From Janthinobacterium sp. BJB426 (GTDB lineage Bacteria; Pseudomonadota; Gammaproteobacteria; Burkholderiales; Burkholderiaceae_D), in contig NZ_PDZL01000007.1 of assembly GCF_002735705.1 (NCBI RefSeq), positions 222,559-286,558 on the forward strand: DNA of 64,000 nt. Direction: 5' to 3'. Shown here piece by piece: positions 28,740 through 37,483 of the stretch. The notes below the pieces were generated by a model, which was not told the DNA's origin, did no database searches, and saw nothing but the letters and a program-made list of their open reading frames with translations. Each line of letters begins with the position of its first letter. Position 1 is the first letter of the stretch. The position numbers and the translations under genes were made by a program.

Positions 28740-29067
28740 GATCCCTCACAGATTTTCGCATAACAACAGATTGCCTAGAGTAACATGTTGCCATGGGGAA
28801 GATATAGATTTTTACCGGCATCGCACGATCATTTGAACACTGCAAAGGCGGCATAGCCGTTTCTGGATAATTAAGAAGAGGTGCTGTTTGGATATGGAAG
28901 TGCTGAATTATTCGATCCATGAAAATTTCAGCCCAAGGCACATCAGTTGAAACTCGGGTGGGGGAATAACTACGCGAACGGTTGGATGATTTGGCCTGCT
29001 TGAGGTGGGAGGGGCAGAACGCAAAAACGCCAACCTGTATGGGTTGGCGTTCTCTTTGAAGTATTCT
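28740..29067. other. 328-bp gap between the orphan gene and tRNA-Phe
   Basis: No gene is supported. Open frames here are artefacts of reading through the tRNA. The stretch should hold the orphan gene's promoter and, at 29022-29051, the tRNA-Phe terminator. No integrase fragment and no second copy of the tRNA 3' end were found. Confidence 0.5.
29022..29051 (-). terminator. Terminator of tRNA-Phe copy 1
   Basis: On the minus strand AACGCCAACC (complement of 29042-29051) pairs with GGTTGGCGTT (complement of 29026-29035) and runs into TTTTTGC. It lies 17 bases downstream of the tRNA end. Confidence 0.8.
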
Positions 29068-29143
29068 TGGTGGCCCGGGGCGGAATCGAACCACCGACAC
29101 AAGGATTTTCAATCCTCTGCTCTACCGACTGAGCTACCAGGCC
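29068..29143 (-). tRNA. tRNA-Phe (GAA), copy 1
   Basis: The 76-nt cloverleaf includes an encoded CCA. On the minus strand it starts GGCCTGGTAGCTCAG, has the anticodon loop ATTGAAAAT (GAA), the T-arm GGTGGTTCGATTCCGCC and ends GGGCCACCA. It is identical to the copy at 41918-41993. Confidence 0.97.
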
Positions 29144-29153
29144 AAGGCGGCGA

Positions 29154-29159
29154 ATTATA
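29154..29159 (-). promoter_or_regulatory. -10 box of tRNA-Phe copy 1
   Basis: A perfect TATAAT on the minus strand lies 10 bases upstream of the tRNA 5' end, within CTGCTATAATTCGCC, which is conserved at the second copy. A TGGTCA 18 bases further up is a possible weak -35. Confidence 0.7.
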
Positions 29160-29262
29160 GCAGAAAGACTTTCCACCTGACCAGAGCTGGCTGTGTTCAA
29201 ATGCAACAGATGGCCAAAACATGGTGTTTTGGCATCCTTGTATGACCTGAAGGGATGTGGCG

Positions 29263-30033
29263 ATGCAGCGACGTATTGGAGTGCAGGGCCTGGCGGTGGC
29301 GGGCTTGTTCAGTTTGTTGTGCGGCGCGGCGCGGGCCGATGGGCTGGCCGAATTGAACGCGGCGCTGGCGCGCTTGCAGGGGCAGATGCCGATCAAGGCG
29401 CAGGTCGAATCGAAATCCTGGCGCCGCGAGGGCGAGGGCAAGGCGGCGGAAGAGGATAGCGGCCAGGCCACGGTGGCGGTCGAGGGCGGGTCGGCGGGCT
29501 TGCAGGTGCTTTACGGCAAGGACTTGCTGGCGAAAGTGGAGGCCGAGCAGCGCGCCAGGGTGAAGGATCCGAAGGTCAAGACGCCGATCGGCTTTGCGCT
29601 GGGGGAAATGAAGGCGACGGAGCTGCGTTCCATGGTGTCGGCGGCGGACTCCTTGTCGCGCGAGATCGAGGAAGCCGTGTTCAGCGGCGAAAAAATGGAT
29701 AGTTACAAGGGCAAGCCGGCGCGGCTGCTCAGCTTTACCTTGTCGCTCGATAAAGTGCCTGAGAAAGACCGCAAGTATGTGAAGAAGTTCGAAGGCGGCC
29801 TCGAGGTGTGGATCGCCGCGGACGGCACGCCGCTGGCCAGCCATTTCCATGTGGATGTGAGCGGGCGCGCCTTTGTCGTCATCAGCTTTACGCAAAAGAC
29901 GGACGAGACGCGCCAGTATGGCGTCAGCGGCGACCATTTATTGTTGCTGCGCAAGGAGAGCAAGAATGCCATGTCGGGCGCGGGCGAGAAAGTGGAAAGC
30001 AAGATCGTCAAGACCTTGCAGCTGCAGCCCTGA
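29263..30033 (+). CDS. Exported protein of unknown function
   Basis: The protein has 256 residues from the ATG at 29263, chosen because AGGGA lies 7 bases upstream; a GTG 6 bases earlier is too close to it. A signal peptide (RRIGVQGLAVAGLFSLLCGA, cut near ARA-D) is followed by a lysine/glutamate-rich region (KSWRREGEGKAAEEDSG) and beta-strand segments such as LEVWIAADGTPLASHFHVDV and DHLLLLRKESKNAMSGAG. No catalytic motif is evident. It is probably periplasmic. It starts about 120 bases upstream of the tRNA-Phe on the opposite strand and converges with a lipoprotein gene. Confidence 0.75.
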   Translation: MQRRIGVQGLAVAGLFSLLCGAARADGLAELNAALARLQGQMPIKAQVESKSWRREGEGKAAEEDSGQATVAVEGGSAGLQVLYGKDLLAKVEAEQRARVKDPKVKTPIGFALGEMKATELRSMVSAADSLSREIEEAVFSGEKMDSYKGKPARLLSFTLSLDKVPEKDRKYVKKFEGGLEVWIAADGTPLASHFHVDVSGRAFVVISFTQKTDETRQYGVSGDHLLLLRKESKNAMSGAGEKVESKIVKTLQLQP

Positions 30034-30053
30034 CGTGTTGCAGTAGCACTCGA

Positions 30054-30494
30054 TTACATGGCGGCGCTGCCGCCCAGGCCGCCCTTTTGCAGCACGCAGC
30101 GCCCTGCTTCGCAGGTGGCGCCCGGGTCCGTGACGATGGAGCAGGTCGACATCATGCCGTCCGCCTGCTGCTGCTTGCGGCTGGCCTCGGCTTGCGCCTG
30201 GGCCAGTGCCTTGAGTTTCTTCCCGTCATTGCCCTTGCTGGACCAGGCCAGGTAGCGCTCGGGGCCGCCGCAAGCCTTGGCGCCGATGGCGATGGTTTGG
30301 CATTGCTGGGTGGAATCGCAGGCGGCGGCGCCCACTTCCGCCTGGATTTGCGCCAGCAAGCCGGCATTGCCGGGGGCGGGCGGCGCATCATCTTGCGTGG
30401 GGGCGCTGCCGCAGGCGCTGGCGGCCAGCAGCAGGAAGCTGGCGCACGCGGCGCGCAGCAGTGGCAACAGGGTGGAGTAGGTAGGTGTGTGCAT
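30054..30494 (-). CDS. Putative lipoprotein
   Basis: The 146-residue protein starts MHTPTYSTLLPLLRAACASF and has a lipobox LLLAASAC, so it is probably lipidated at Cys and anchored in a membrane. The ATG at 30494 follows AAAGG. The mature part has Cys pairs (ACDSTQQC, AKACGG, MSTCSIV, CEAGRC) that may form disulfides, and an alanine/glutamine-rich helix (LKALAQAQAEASRKQQQA). The function is not recognised. It is convergent with the exported-protein gene at 29263. Confidence 0.75.
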   Translation of the reverse strand: MHTPTYSTLLPLLRAACASFLLLAASACGSAPTQDDAPPAPGNAGLLAQIQAEVGAAACDSTQQCQTIAIGAKACGGPERYLAWSSKGNDGKKLKALAQAQAEASRKQQQADGMMSTCSIVTDPGATCEAGRCVLQKGGLGGSAAM

Positions 30495-30702
30495 GCCTTT
30501 ATCATGTTCCAGGCTTGCGTAAATGGCAAGCGCGATTCGCACTTGGCCAGAACCTTGATCCCGGTCATTTCCATTGTCAACCCGTCAAAGTTAATATAAA
30601 TCAACATCCAACCAGCGATGTACGGGTGGCAACCGGGCCGGTGCGCTGCATTCCCGCGCCGGCGCGCGCCGCCGATTCGGGAATGTTTCCAGGAGTTAGA
30701 CT

Positions 30703-31698
30703 ATGCGCCGCACCCTCTCACCCTTCCTCTTCATCACCAGCCTGGCTTTTGGCGGCGTCCTGCATGCCGCGGAAAAGGAGCCGATCCAGCCCATTACTGC
30801 CGCCAAGGTGGCCAATCCGGCCATGGTCGAGCTGGGCAAGAAGCTGTTTTTCGATCCGCGCCTGTCGCGCTCGGGCTTTATTTCCTGCAACAGCTGTCAC
30901 AACCTGAGCATGGGCGGGACGGACAATATCAAGACCTCGATCGGGCACAACTGGCAGCGGGGGCCCATCAATTCCCCCACGGTGCTCAATTCCAGCATGA
31001 ACGTGGCGCAATTCTGGGATGGCCGCGCCAAGGATTTGCAGGAGCAGGCGGGCGGCCCCATCGCCAATCCCGGCGAGATGGCTTTTACGCACGAGTTGGC
31101 CATCGACGTGCTGGCCTCGATTCCCGCCTACCGCGCGGGGTTCCGGCAAGTGTTTGGCCAGGATAAATTGACCATCGAGCAAGTCACGCGCGCCATCGCT
31201 GCTTTTGAAGAAGTGCTGGTGACGCCCGGTTCCCGCTTCGATCAATGGCTGTCGGGCAAGAAAAGCGCGTTGACGAAAGACGAGCTGGCCGGCTATCAGC
31301 TGTTCAAATCGAGCGGCTGCATCGCCTGTCATAACGGCCCCGCCGTGGGCGGCAACACCTTCCAGAAGATGGGTGTCGTCGAGCCGTACAAGACGGCGAT
31401 GACGGCGCAGGGACGCTCGGCCGTGACGGGCAAGGATGCGGACCGTTTCAATTTCAAGGTGCCGACCCTGCGCAACGTCGAGCTGACGTATCCTTATTTC
31501 CACGATGGCGAAGCGGCAACCCTGACGCAAGCCGTCGACGTGATGGGGCGCTTGCAGCTGGGCCGCACCTTTACGCCCGATGAAAACGCGAAACTGGTGG
31601 CCTTCCTGAAAACCCTGACGGGCAAGCAGCCGCACCTCGTGCTGCCGATCTTGCCGCCATCGAGCGACACGACGCCGCGGCCGGTACCGTTTGACTGA
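30703..31698 (+). CDS. Di-heme cytochrome c peroxidase
   Basis: The 331-residue periplasmic enzyme reduces H2O2 to water using cytochrome c. A signal peptide (RRTLSPFLFITSLAFGGVLH) precedes two heme c sites: FISCNSCHNLSMGGTDN (N-terminal, peroxidatic) and SSGCIACHNGPAVGGNTFQ (C-terminal, electron-transferring). The methionine-type ligand region and GRTFTPDENAKLVAFLKTLTG at the end fit the CcpA/MauG superfamily, and the length fits CcpA rather than MauG. AGGAG precedes the ATG. It stands alone and its stop faces the S9 peptidase gene; the hairpin between them serves the latter. Confidence 0.93.
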   Translation: MRRTLSPFLFITSLAFGGVLHAAEKEPIQPITAAKVANPAMVELGKKLFFDPRLSRSGFISCNSCHNLSMGGTDNIKTSIGHNWQRGPINSPTVLNSSMNVAQFWDGRAKDLQEQAGGPIANPGEMAFTHELAIDVLASIPAYRAGFRQVFGQDKLTIEQVTRAIAAFEEVLVTPGSRFDQWLSGKKSALTKDELAGYQLFKSSGCIACHNGPAVGGNTFQKMGVVEPYKTAMTAQGRSAVTGKDADRFNFKVPTLRNVELTYPYFHDGEAATLTQAVDVMGRLQLGRTFTPDENAKLVAFLKTLTGKQPHLVLPILPPSSDTTPRPVPFD

Positions 31699-31721
31699 CG
31701 TCAAGGTAAGCAGCCGGGCAT

Positions 31722-31748
31722 AAAAAATGCCCGCATAACAGCGGGCAT
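31722..31748 (-). terminator. Rho-independent terminator of the S9 peptidase gene
   Basis: On the minus strand ATGCCCGC (complement of 31741-31748) pairs with GCGGGCAT (complement of 31727-31734) and is followed by TTTTTA, right after the peptidase stop. Confidence 0.85.
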
Positions 31749-31754
31749 CCCGGC

Positions 31755-34139
31755 TTATTTCAGCGTGCGCTGGAATAATTGGTAAATCCTGCGGTACTCG
31801 TCATACCACGCTTCCGGCTGCACGAAGCCGTGGCGCTCCATCGGGTAGCTGGCCATTTCCCAGTTATCCTTTTTCAGTTCGATCAAGCGCTGGGATAGGC
31901 GCACGGAATCCTGGTAAAACACGTTGTCGTCGATCATGCCATGGGCGATCAGGAGGTTGCCCGTCAGTTTGTCCGCGTATTCGATCGGTGACGAAATCTT
32001 ATACGCTTGCGGGTCGACGTCCGGCGTGTTCAGGATATTTGCCGTGTATTCGTGGTTGTAGGTGGTCCAGTCCGTCACGGGACGCAGCGCGGCGCCCGAT
32101 TTGAAGATGTCCGGTGCACGCATCAGGGCCATCAGGCTCATGAAGCCGCCATAGCTGCCGCCATAGATGCCCACGTTCCGGATGTCGCCCTGGTGCTGCT
32201 GCGCCAGCCAGTTGGCGCCGTCGATGAAATCTTCCAGTTCCGGGTGGCCCATCTGGCGGTAAATGGCCGTGCGCCAGGCGCTGCCGTAGCCGAGCGAGGC
32301 GCGGTAGTCGACGTCGAGCACGATGTAACCCTGCTCCACCAGCAGGTTGTGGAACATCTGTTCGCGGAAATACACGGGATAGCGCTCGGTGACATTCTGC
32401 AGGTAGCCGGCGCCGTGCGCGAACATGACGATCGGATAGCGCTTGCCCGCTTCCAGCTGTGCCGGCCGGTACAACTTGGCCCAGATGGGCGCCGCACCAT
32501 GCGTGGACGGCACTTGCACCAGTTCCGGCATGACCCAGTTGCGTGCCTTGAAGGCGTCGCTGCGCGTATCCGTCAGGACAGTCGCCTTGCCGCCCGTAAC
32601 GGAAACGGTCGCCAGCTGGGCCGGCATATAGCTGGTCGAATAGCGCAGCAGCAGTTTGCCGTTATCGGGCGACAGGCCGAAGTTTTCCACGCCTTTCAAA
32701 CTGCTGACTTCGCGCGCGCCGCCCTCTTTGGCCGTACTGGCGCACACTTCATACGTGCCGGGCGCCTGCCGGTTGCACATGAAATAGGCATGCTTGCCGT
32801 CGCGGCTCCATTCGACGGCGCTCACTTCCCACTGGCCGCTGGTCAAGGCGCGCGCCGGGGCCGCACCCGTTTTCGTGTACAGGTGGGCGTAGCCGCTTTC
32901 CTCGGACAGATACCACAAGGTGGCGTTGTCGGGCAGCCAGCCGAATTCGTCGGCGCGGCGGTTGACCCAGGCCGTATCGCTGATGCGGTGCACGGGCAGC
33001 AGGGCGCCGTTGGCCAGGTCGACGTTGGCGAGCCAGCCGTCCTTGTTGTCGATGGCGCGGATGCGCACGGCTACGCGCGAACCGTCATCGGTCCAGGCGA
33101 TGCCGTCGCGCTGGGCGTCGATGCGCACGGCACGGTTGCCTTTCAGCAGCGGCAGCTTCTGTTCGGCGCGCAGGACGGCGAGCGGGTCGGTGGCGATGCC
33201 GGGCAGGCTGTCAAAAGCGATGTCGCGCACCTGGCCCGTGCGCAGGTCGGCCAGTTTCAGATTTTGCGCAATCGGCATGTTGCGGCCCACGCGCGTGCGC
33301 TCGTCGTCCACGTCAGGGTAGCCCGTTTCCGTGACATAGCGGGCAAGCTTGCCCAGCTTGCCCTTTTCGGCGGCCTTGTCTTGCGTGACGAACAGCAGCC
33401 AGCGGCCGTCCGGCGACAGGGCGCTGCCGGAAATCGTCACTTTATCGCCCAGGTAGATCGGTTCCGGCGCGCGCGTGGCATCCAGGCGGCGCTCTTCATG
33501 GCGGCGTTCGCGGCTGGCGTCGCGGTCTTCTTTCTGGCGCGCCAGGTTGACGATCAGGCGCAGCTGCAGTTCGCGCAGGGCGTCCGCTTCCGGCTTGGCG
33601 TCCGGGTCCTTGGCCGCGCGCAGCAGGGCGACGGGAGCACTCAGGCGCTCCGCGCGGCTCCAGCTGAACCAGTCGCTGCCGCTGCGGTATTGCACGGCGC
33701 CTCCGTCGGCGGAATATTGCGGGTCGCTGATGGCGGAGACGCCGCGCGTGATTTGCGTCAAGGTGCCGTTTTTCAGGTCGCGCTCGAACAAGTCGCCGTT
33801 GCGCAGCAGGATGGCACGCGTGCCGGCCCGGTTGACGACCATTTGCTGGCCATCGAGGTTGGCCAGCTGCGCATCGTCGACCTTCTTGCCGCTATTGAGT
33901 TTGGCGTTCGCGCCTGGCAATTGATACGTGTCGCGCAGGGGCGAGCCGAGGCGTTTTTGCTTGTAGTAGAGCTGGCCATTCCAGCCCCACCATGCCGCTT
34001 CGACGGGTGTGCCGATCCAGTCGGGATCGGCCATGGCCTGGTCCAGCGTGATCGGCGTGGGGGCGGTGGTGGTGGGGGCCGCATGGGCGGCGGGCAGCAG
34101 AGAGAGCAGCAGCGGCAGCAGGGGAAGAACCAGACGCAT
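31755..34139 (-). CDS. Exported S9 (prolyl oligopeptidase/DPP IV type) peptidase
   Basis: The protein has 794 residues with a signal peptide (MRLVLPLLPLLLSLLPAAHA). The N-terminal two thirds form a WD/beta-propeller of DPP-IV type (SPDGRWLLFVTQDK, EFGWLPDNATLWYLSEESGY, WSRDGKHAYFM). The C-terminal alpha/beta-hydrolase has the nucleophile in GIYGGSYGGFMSL, the acid in IAHGMIDDNVFYQDS and the histidine in PMERHGFVQPEAW. It probably removes dipeptides or cleaves proline-containing peptides in the periplasm. It is preceded by a GGDEF-EAL gene in the same direction, with 92 bases between. Confidence 0.93.
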   Translation of the reverse strand: MRLVLPLLPLLLSLLPAAHAAPTTTAPTPITLDQAMADPDWIGTPVEAAWWGWNGQLYYKQKRLGSPLRDTYQLPGANAKLNSGKKVDDAQLANLDGQQMVVNRAGTRAILLRNGDLFERDLKNGTLTQITRGVSAISDPQYSADGGAVQYRSGSDWFSWSRAERLSAPVALLRAAKDPDAKPEADALRELQLRLIVNLARQKEDRDASRERRHEERRLDATRAPEPIYLGDKVTISGSALSPDGRWLLFVTQDKAAEKGKLGKLARYVTETGYPDVDDERTRVGRNMPIAQNLKLADLRTGQVRDIAFDSLPGIATDPLAVLRAEQKLPLLKGNRAVRIDAQRDGIAWTDDGSRVAVRIRAIDNKDGWLANVDLANGALLPVHRISDTAWVNRRADEFGWLPDNATLWYLSEESGYAHLYTKTGAAPARALTSGQWEVSAVEWSRDGKHAYFMCNRQAPGTYEVCASTAKEGGAREVSSLKGVENFGLSPDNGKLLLRYSTSYMPAQLATVSVTGGKATVLTDTRSDAFKARNWVMPELVQVPSTHGAAPIWAKLYRPAQLEAGKRYPIVMFAHGAGYLQNVTERYPVYFREQMFHNLLVEQGYIVLDVDYRASLGYGSAWRTAIYRQMGHPELEDFIDGANWLAQQHQGDIRNVGIYGGSYGGFMSLMALMRAPDIFKSGAALRPVTDWTTYNHEYTANILNTPDVDPQAYKISSPIEYADKLTGNLLIAHGMIDDNVFYQDSVRLSQRLIELKKDNWEMASYPMERHGFVQPEAWYDEYRRIYQLFQRTLK

Positions 34140-34231
34140 CGGGGATCACTTTAATCAAAGGGGATGGTGAAGGTACAGGCTAAGAGGCCGGTATTCTAGC
34201 GGAGGAGTTGCGTGCAGGAAATGCCGTAAAG

Positions 34232-36487
34232 CTAACGCCGTTCGGCCAGCCACGTCATGAAGTCGGGCAAGGGCATGGGCCGCGCATACAGGTAGCCCTG
34301 CAAGCCGTCGCAATCGTGGGCGAGCAGGAAATCGGCCTGCTCCTGCGTTTCCACGCCTTCGGCCACGACGCGCAAGCCCAGGTGGCGCGCCATGGCCAGG
34401 ATCGCTTGCACGATGGCCGTGTCGCGCGCATCGCGCGGCGTGTCGTCGATGAAGCGCTTGTCGATTTTGAGTTCGTACAGCGGCATCGAGGTCAGGTAGG
34501 CGAGGCTGGAATAGCCGGTGCCGAAATCGTCGATGGAAAAGCGGATGCCCAGGCCCGCCAGTTCGCGCATGCGCGCCAGCGAGGCGTCGCGCTGGTCGAT
34601 CAGCAAGCCTTCCGTCAGTTCCAGGATCAGGGCGCCGGCCGGCGTGCCGTGTTCGGCCAGCGCCGCCTGCACGCGGGCGGCGAAATCGGGCTGGCGAAAC
34701 TGGGCCGGACTCACATTTACCGACAGGGCGACGGGCTGCCCGGCCTGCGCCAGCATGGTCGCCGCGCGGCATGCTTCGCGCAGGGCCCAGTGCCCGAGCC
34801 TGACGATCAGTCCCGATTCCTCGGCGATGGGAATGAAGATGCCGGGCGCGATGTACGTGCCGTCCGCCTGCGGCCAGCGCATCAGCAATTCGGCGCCCGT
34901 CACCCGGCCGTGGCGGTCGACCTGCGGCTGCACGTGCATGCATAATTCATTGGCAGCGAGGGCGCGCGCCAGTGTCCGTTCCAGGGTCAGGCGGCGCTCC
35001 ACGCCCGCCTGCATGGCCGCTTCAAAGAAGGCGATGCCGTTGCGTCCTTCCGCCTTGGCGCGGTACATGGCGATGTCCGCTTCGCGCAGCAGGTCGTGCG
35101 CCTGCTGGCCCGCTTTCGGCAGCAAGGTCACGCCGATGCTGGCGCTGCAATGATAGGACTGCCCCTCGATATCGAAGTCGCGCGCGATGGCGGCGCGGAT
35201 TTTCTCGGCCACCTGGGCGGCCGCGCGGGCGGCGCTGTCCAGGTCATCGGCCAGGTGGGCCAGCAGCACGACGAATTCGTCGCCGCCGATGCGCGCCACC
35301 GTGTCGGCCTTGCGCATCAGCTGCGCCAGCCGTTCGCCCGCCAGGCGCAGCAGCGCGTCGCCGGTGGCGTGGCCGCGCGCGTCGTTGATGTGCTTGAAAT
35401 GGTCGAGGTCGATGAACATCAGCGCGCTGATCGTATGGTCGCGCGGCGCGGCGGCCAGCAGGTGAGCGATGCGGTCCATCAGCAGGCGCCGGTTGGGCAG
35501 GCCCGTCAGCACGTCGTAGAAGGCCAGGCGGTGGATGTCCGCTTCCGATTTCTTGCGCTCGTCGATTTCGCGCTCGACGGCCACCCAGTGCGTCTGCTTG
35601 CCGTCCGCATCCGTGAACGGCACCAGCTCCGCTTCCACCCAGTAGGCCTTGCCGGCCTTGTTGTAGTTCAGCAATTCCGCCCTGGCCGGCTGGGCCTGGG
35701 CCATGGCGGCGGCGATGCGCGCCAGTTCGTCCGTATCGGTGGCGGGGCCTTGCTGGAACAGCAGGCTGCGGCCCAGCACCTCGGCGCGCGCATAGCCGCT
35801 GCTGCGCTCGAAGGCGTCGTTGACGAAGATGATGCGCGTGGCCGGTGCCGCGCCGGTGGGGGCATCGGCCACTTCGGCGATCATCACCATGTCGTTCAGG
35901 CGGGCCAGCGCCGTGGCCGTCAAGCGCAGGTCGGCGTTCAGCTGCGACAGGGCCTGGCTGCTGTGTTCCAGGTGGCGCAGCAGGAAGGCGCAGGACAGGG
36001 TCAGCACGGCGGCGATGAACAGGAAGTTCATGGCCACGATCAGCGCCCGCAGCACCGGGGAGTCGGGCACGCCCTGCACGTGCAGCGCGACGTCGGGATG
36101 CAGGCCGAGGACAAAGATGGTCAGCGAAGTCAGGGCCAGGGTCGACAAGGCGGGCCGCATCCCCAGCAGCAGGGCCGCCAGCACGGGCATGAGCATCATG
36201 TAGATCTGGCTGACGGGGCCGATTTTCAGCAGCAGGCCCACGCCCACCAGGTAGGCGACGATGAGGAATTGCCACACGCGCCAGCGGTAGGGCATGGCGC
36301 GCCAATGCCAGATGACGCCGATCCAGCCGATGGCCAGCACGTCGAGGATGACTATGGACCAGATAGCTTCGCGCGCGGCCAGCAGGGCGCTGGGGATGGC
36401 AGTGACGATGCCCAGCAGCAGCACCACCTGCAACAGGCGCGCAAAAATCTGTCCGCGCCAGTGCGCGAGATCGTTTGACACGGCCAC
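34232..36487 (-). CDS. Membrane GGDEF-EAL protein with PAS domain
   Basis: The protein has 751 residues. Five to six N-terminal hydrophobic helices (residues about 18-175) form a MASE-like sensor. A PAS domain follows (RIIFVNDAFERSSGYARAEV, WVEAELVPFTDADGKQTHWV), then GGDEF with an intact signature (ARIGGDEFVVLLA, preceded by FIDLDHFKHIND), and an EAL domain. The EAL signature reads GAELLMRW, that is ELL instead of EAL. Other phosphodiesterase residues (SIDDFGTGYSS, ELKIDKRFI, AEGVETQEQADFL) are in place. The protein may make or degrade cyclic-di-GMP; both sites look largely competent. Confidence 0.92.
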   Translation of the reverse strand: MAVSNDLAHWRGQIFARLLQVVLLLGIVTAIPSALLAAREAIWSIVILDVLAIGWIGVIWHWRAMPYRWRVWQFLIVAYLVGVGLLLKIGPVSQIYMMLMPVLAALLLGMRPALSTLALTSLTIFVLGLHPDVALHVQGVPDSPVLRALIVAMNFLFIAAVLTLSCAFLLRHLEHSSQALSQLNADLRLTATALARLNDMVMIAEVADAPTGAAPATRIIFVNDAFERSSGYARAEVLGRSLLFQQGPATDTDELARIAAAMAQAQPARAELLNYNKAGKAYWVEAELVPFTDADGKQTHWVAVEREIDERKKSEADIHRLAFYDVLTGLPNRRLLMDRIAHLLAAAPRDHTISALMFIDLDHFKHINDARGHATGDALLRLAGERLAQLMRKADTVARIGGDEFVVLLAHLADDLDSAARAAAQVAEKIRAAIARDFDIEGQSYHCSASIGVTLLPKAGQQAHDLLREADIAMYRAKAEGRNGIAFFEAAMQAGVERRLTLERTLARALAANELCMHVQPQVDRHGRVTGAELLMRWPQADGTYIAPGIFIPIAEESGLIVRLGHWALREACRAATMLAQAGQPVALSVNVSPAQFRQPDFAARVQAALAEHGTPAGALILELTEGLLIDQRDASLARMRELAGLGIRFSIDDFGTGYSSLAYLTSMPLYELKIDKRFIDDTPRDARDTAIVQAILAMARHLGLRVVAEGVETQEQADFLLAHDCDGLQGYLYARPMPLPDFMTWLAERR

Positions 36488-36575
36488 GCTGCCGTCCTTT
36501 CCCCAGGGAGCTGTGCTGCCGAGCTGAGCAGTATGGTAAAAATATTACGCGGTATCTTTCTGCATGTCATCTTGA

Positions 36576-37403
36576 TCATTCGGCATGATTGACTGCGCGA
36601 CCACCTTCCGCTGCCGGCCAGTAGTGGCTATCCGGCGTGTCCCGCGCGCCGAAGATGGCCTGGCCGACCCGCACGACGGTGGCGCCTTCCTCGATGGCGA
36701 TTTCATAATCGCCGGACATGCCCATCGACAGTTCGTCGAGCCTGACGCCATCGGGGATCTCCTGGCGCAGCCGGTCGCGCAATTCGCGCAGCAGCACGAA
36801 GCAGCGGCGCACGCGCACGGCTTCCGCCGACAACAGGGCCAGGGTCATGAGTCCGCGCACCCGCAGCGCCGGGAAGGCGGGCAGCTGGCGCAGGAAAGCG
36901 GCCACCTCGTCCGGTGGCAAACCGTATTTTCTCGCTTCTCCCGAAGTGTTCACTTGCACGAACACATCGAGCCCGCGCCCTTTCGCTTGCAGGCGCCGTT
37001 CCAGCGCCTCGGCCACGCGCAGGCTGTCGAGCGCCTGGAATTCGCTGGCAAAGCGCGCCACCAGCTTGACCTTGTTGGTCTGCAAATGGCCGATCACCGA
37101 CCATTGCAGGTCGGCCAGGTCCGCCATCGCTTCCCATTTGTGGCCCGCTTCCTGCGGCTTGTTTTCTCCCAGCAGGCGGCAACCGGCGGCATAGGCCAGG
37201 CGCAGGCTCGCCTCGGGCTTGGTCTTGCTGACGGGCAGCAGGCGCACGCGGGCCGGATCGCGCCCGACCCGCTCGCATGCGGCCGCCATGCGCGCATGCA
37301 CTGCCGCCAGATTACGGCGGAAGTCGTCCACCGACACGGCTTGCGGCCAACGCCCATGCCGCTCATGCATGGTGGGTGTGAGCAGGGGAGTGTCGTTGTG
37401 CAT
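36576..37403 (-). CDS. YggS/PLPBP pyridoxal-phosphate homeostasis protein
   Basis: The 275-residue fold-type III PLP protein has the PLP lysine in RLLPVSKTKPEASLRLAY (about Lys60). It also has RLLGENKPQEAGHKWEAM, WSVIGHLQTNKVKLVARFA, FVQVNTSGEARKYGLPP and the phosphate-binding end LSMGMSGDYEIAIEEGATVV with VRVGQAIFGAR. The family buffers free PLP and affects amino-acid pools. Its N-terminus is about 20 residues longer than E. coli YggS; AAGG precedes this ATG. It is divergent from a MocR-type PLP-binding regulator across 79 bases, suggesting linked control of vitamin B6 metabolism. Confidence 0.92.
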   Translation of the reverse strand: MHNDTPLLTPTMHERHGRWPQAVSVDDFRRNLAAVHARMAAACERVGRDPARVRLLPVSKTKPEASLRLAYAAGCRLLGENKPQEAGHKWEAMADLADLQWSVIGHLQTNKVKLVARFASEFQALDSLRVAEALERRLQAKGRGLDVFVQVNTSGEARKYGLPPDEVAAFLRQLPAFPALRVRGLMTLALLSAEAVRVRRCFVLLRELRDRLRQEIPDGVRLDELSMGMSGDYEIAIEEGATVVRVGQAIFGARDTPDSHYWPAAEGGRAVNHAE

Positions 37404-37450
37404 GTGTCAGCCTTGTATTCGCCTTTTATTAGCGGCAGGAGTCGCCGCAG

Positions 37451-37483
37451 TGATATATTATTGTCCTATGCCAAAATATATCA
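37451..37483. promoter_or_regulatory. 9-bp inverted repeat TGATATATT-N15-AATATATCA at the MocR start
   Basis: The perfect arms are at 37451-37459 and 37475-37483; the second arm ends on the first base of the proposed ATG. The region is A/T-rich in an otherwise GC-rich segment. It is a likely operator for autoregulation and for control of the divergent yggS-type gene. Confidence 0.55.

Noticed and set aside
28729..29206. Open frames over tRNA-Phe copy 1 with plausible-looking peptides (MKILVSVVRFRPGPP and LVAQSVEQRIENPC)
   Set aside because: They come from reading the tRNA and its flanks in other frames; the same peptides appear at copy 2.
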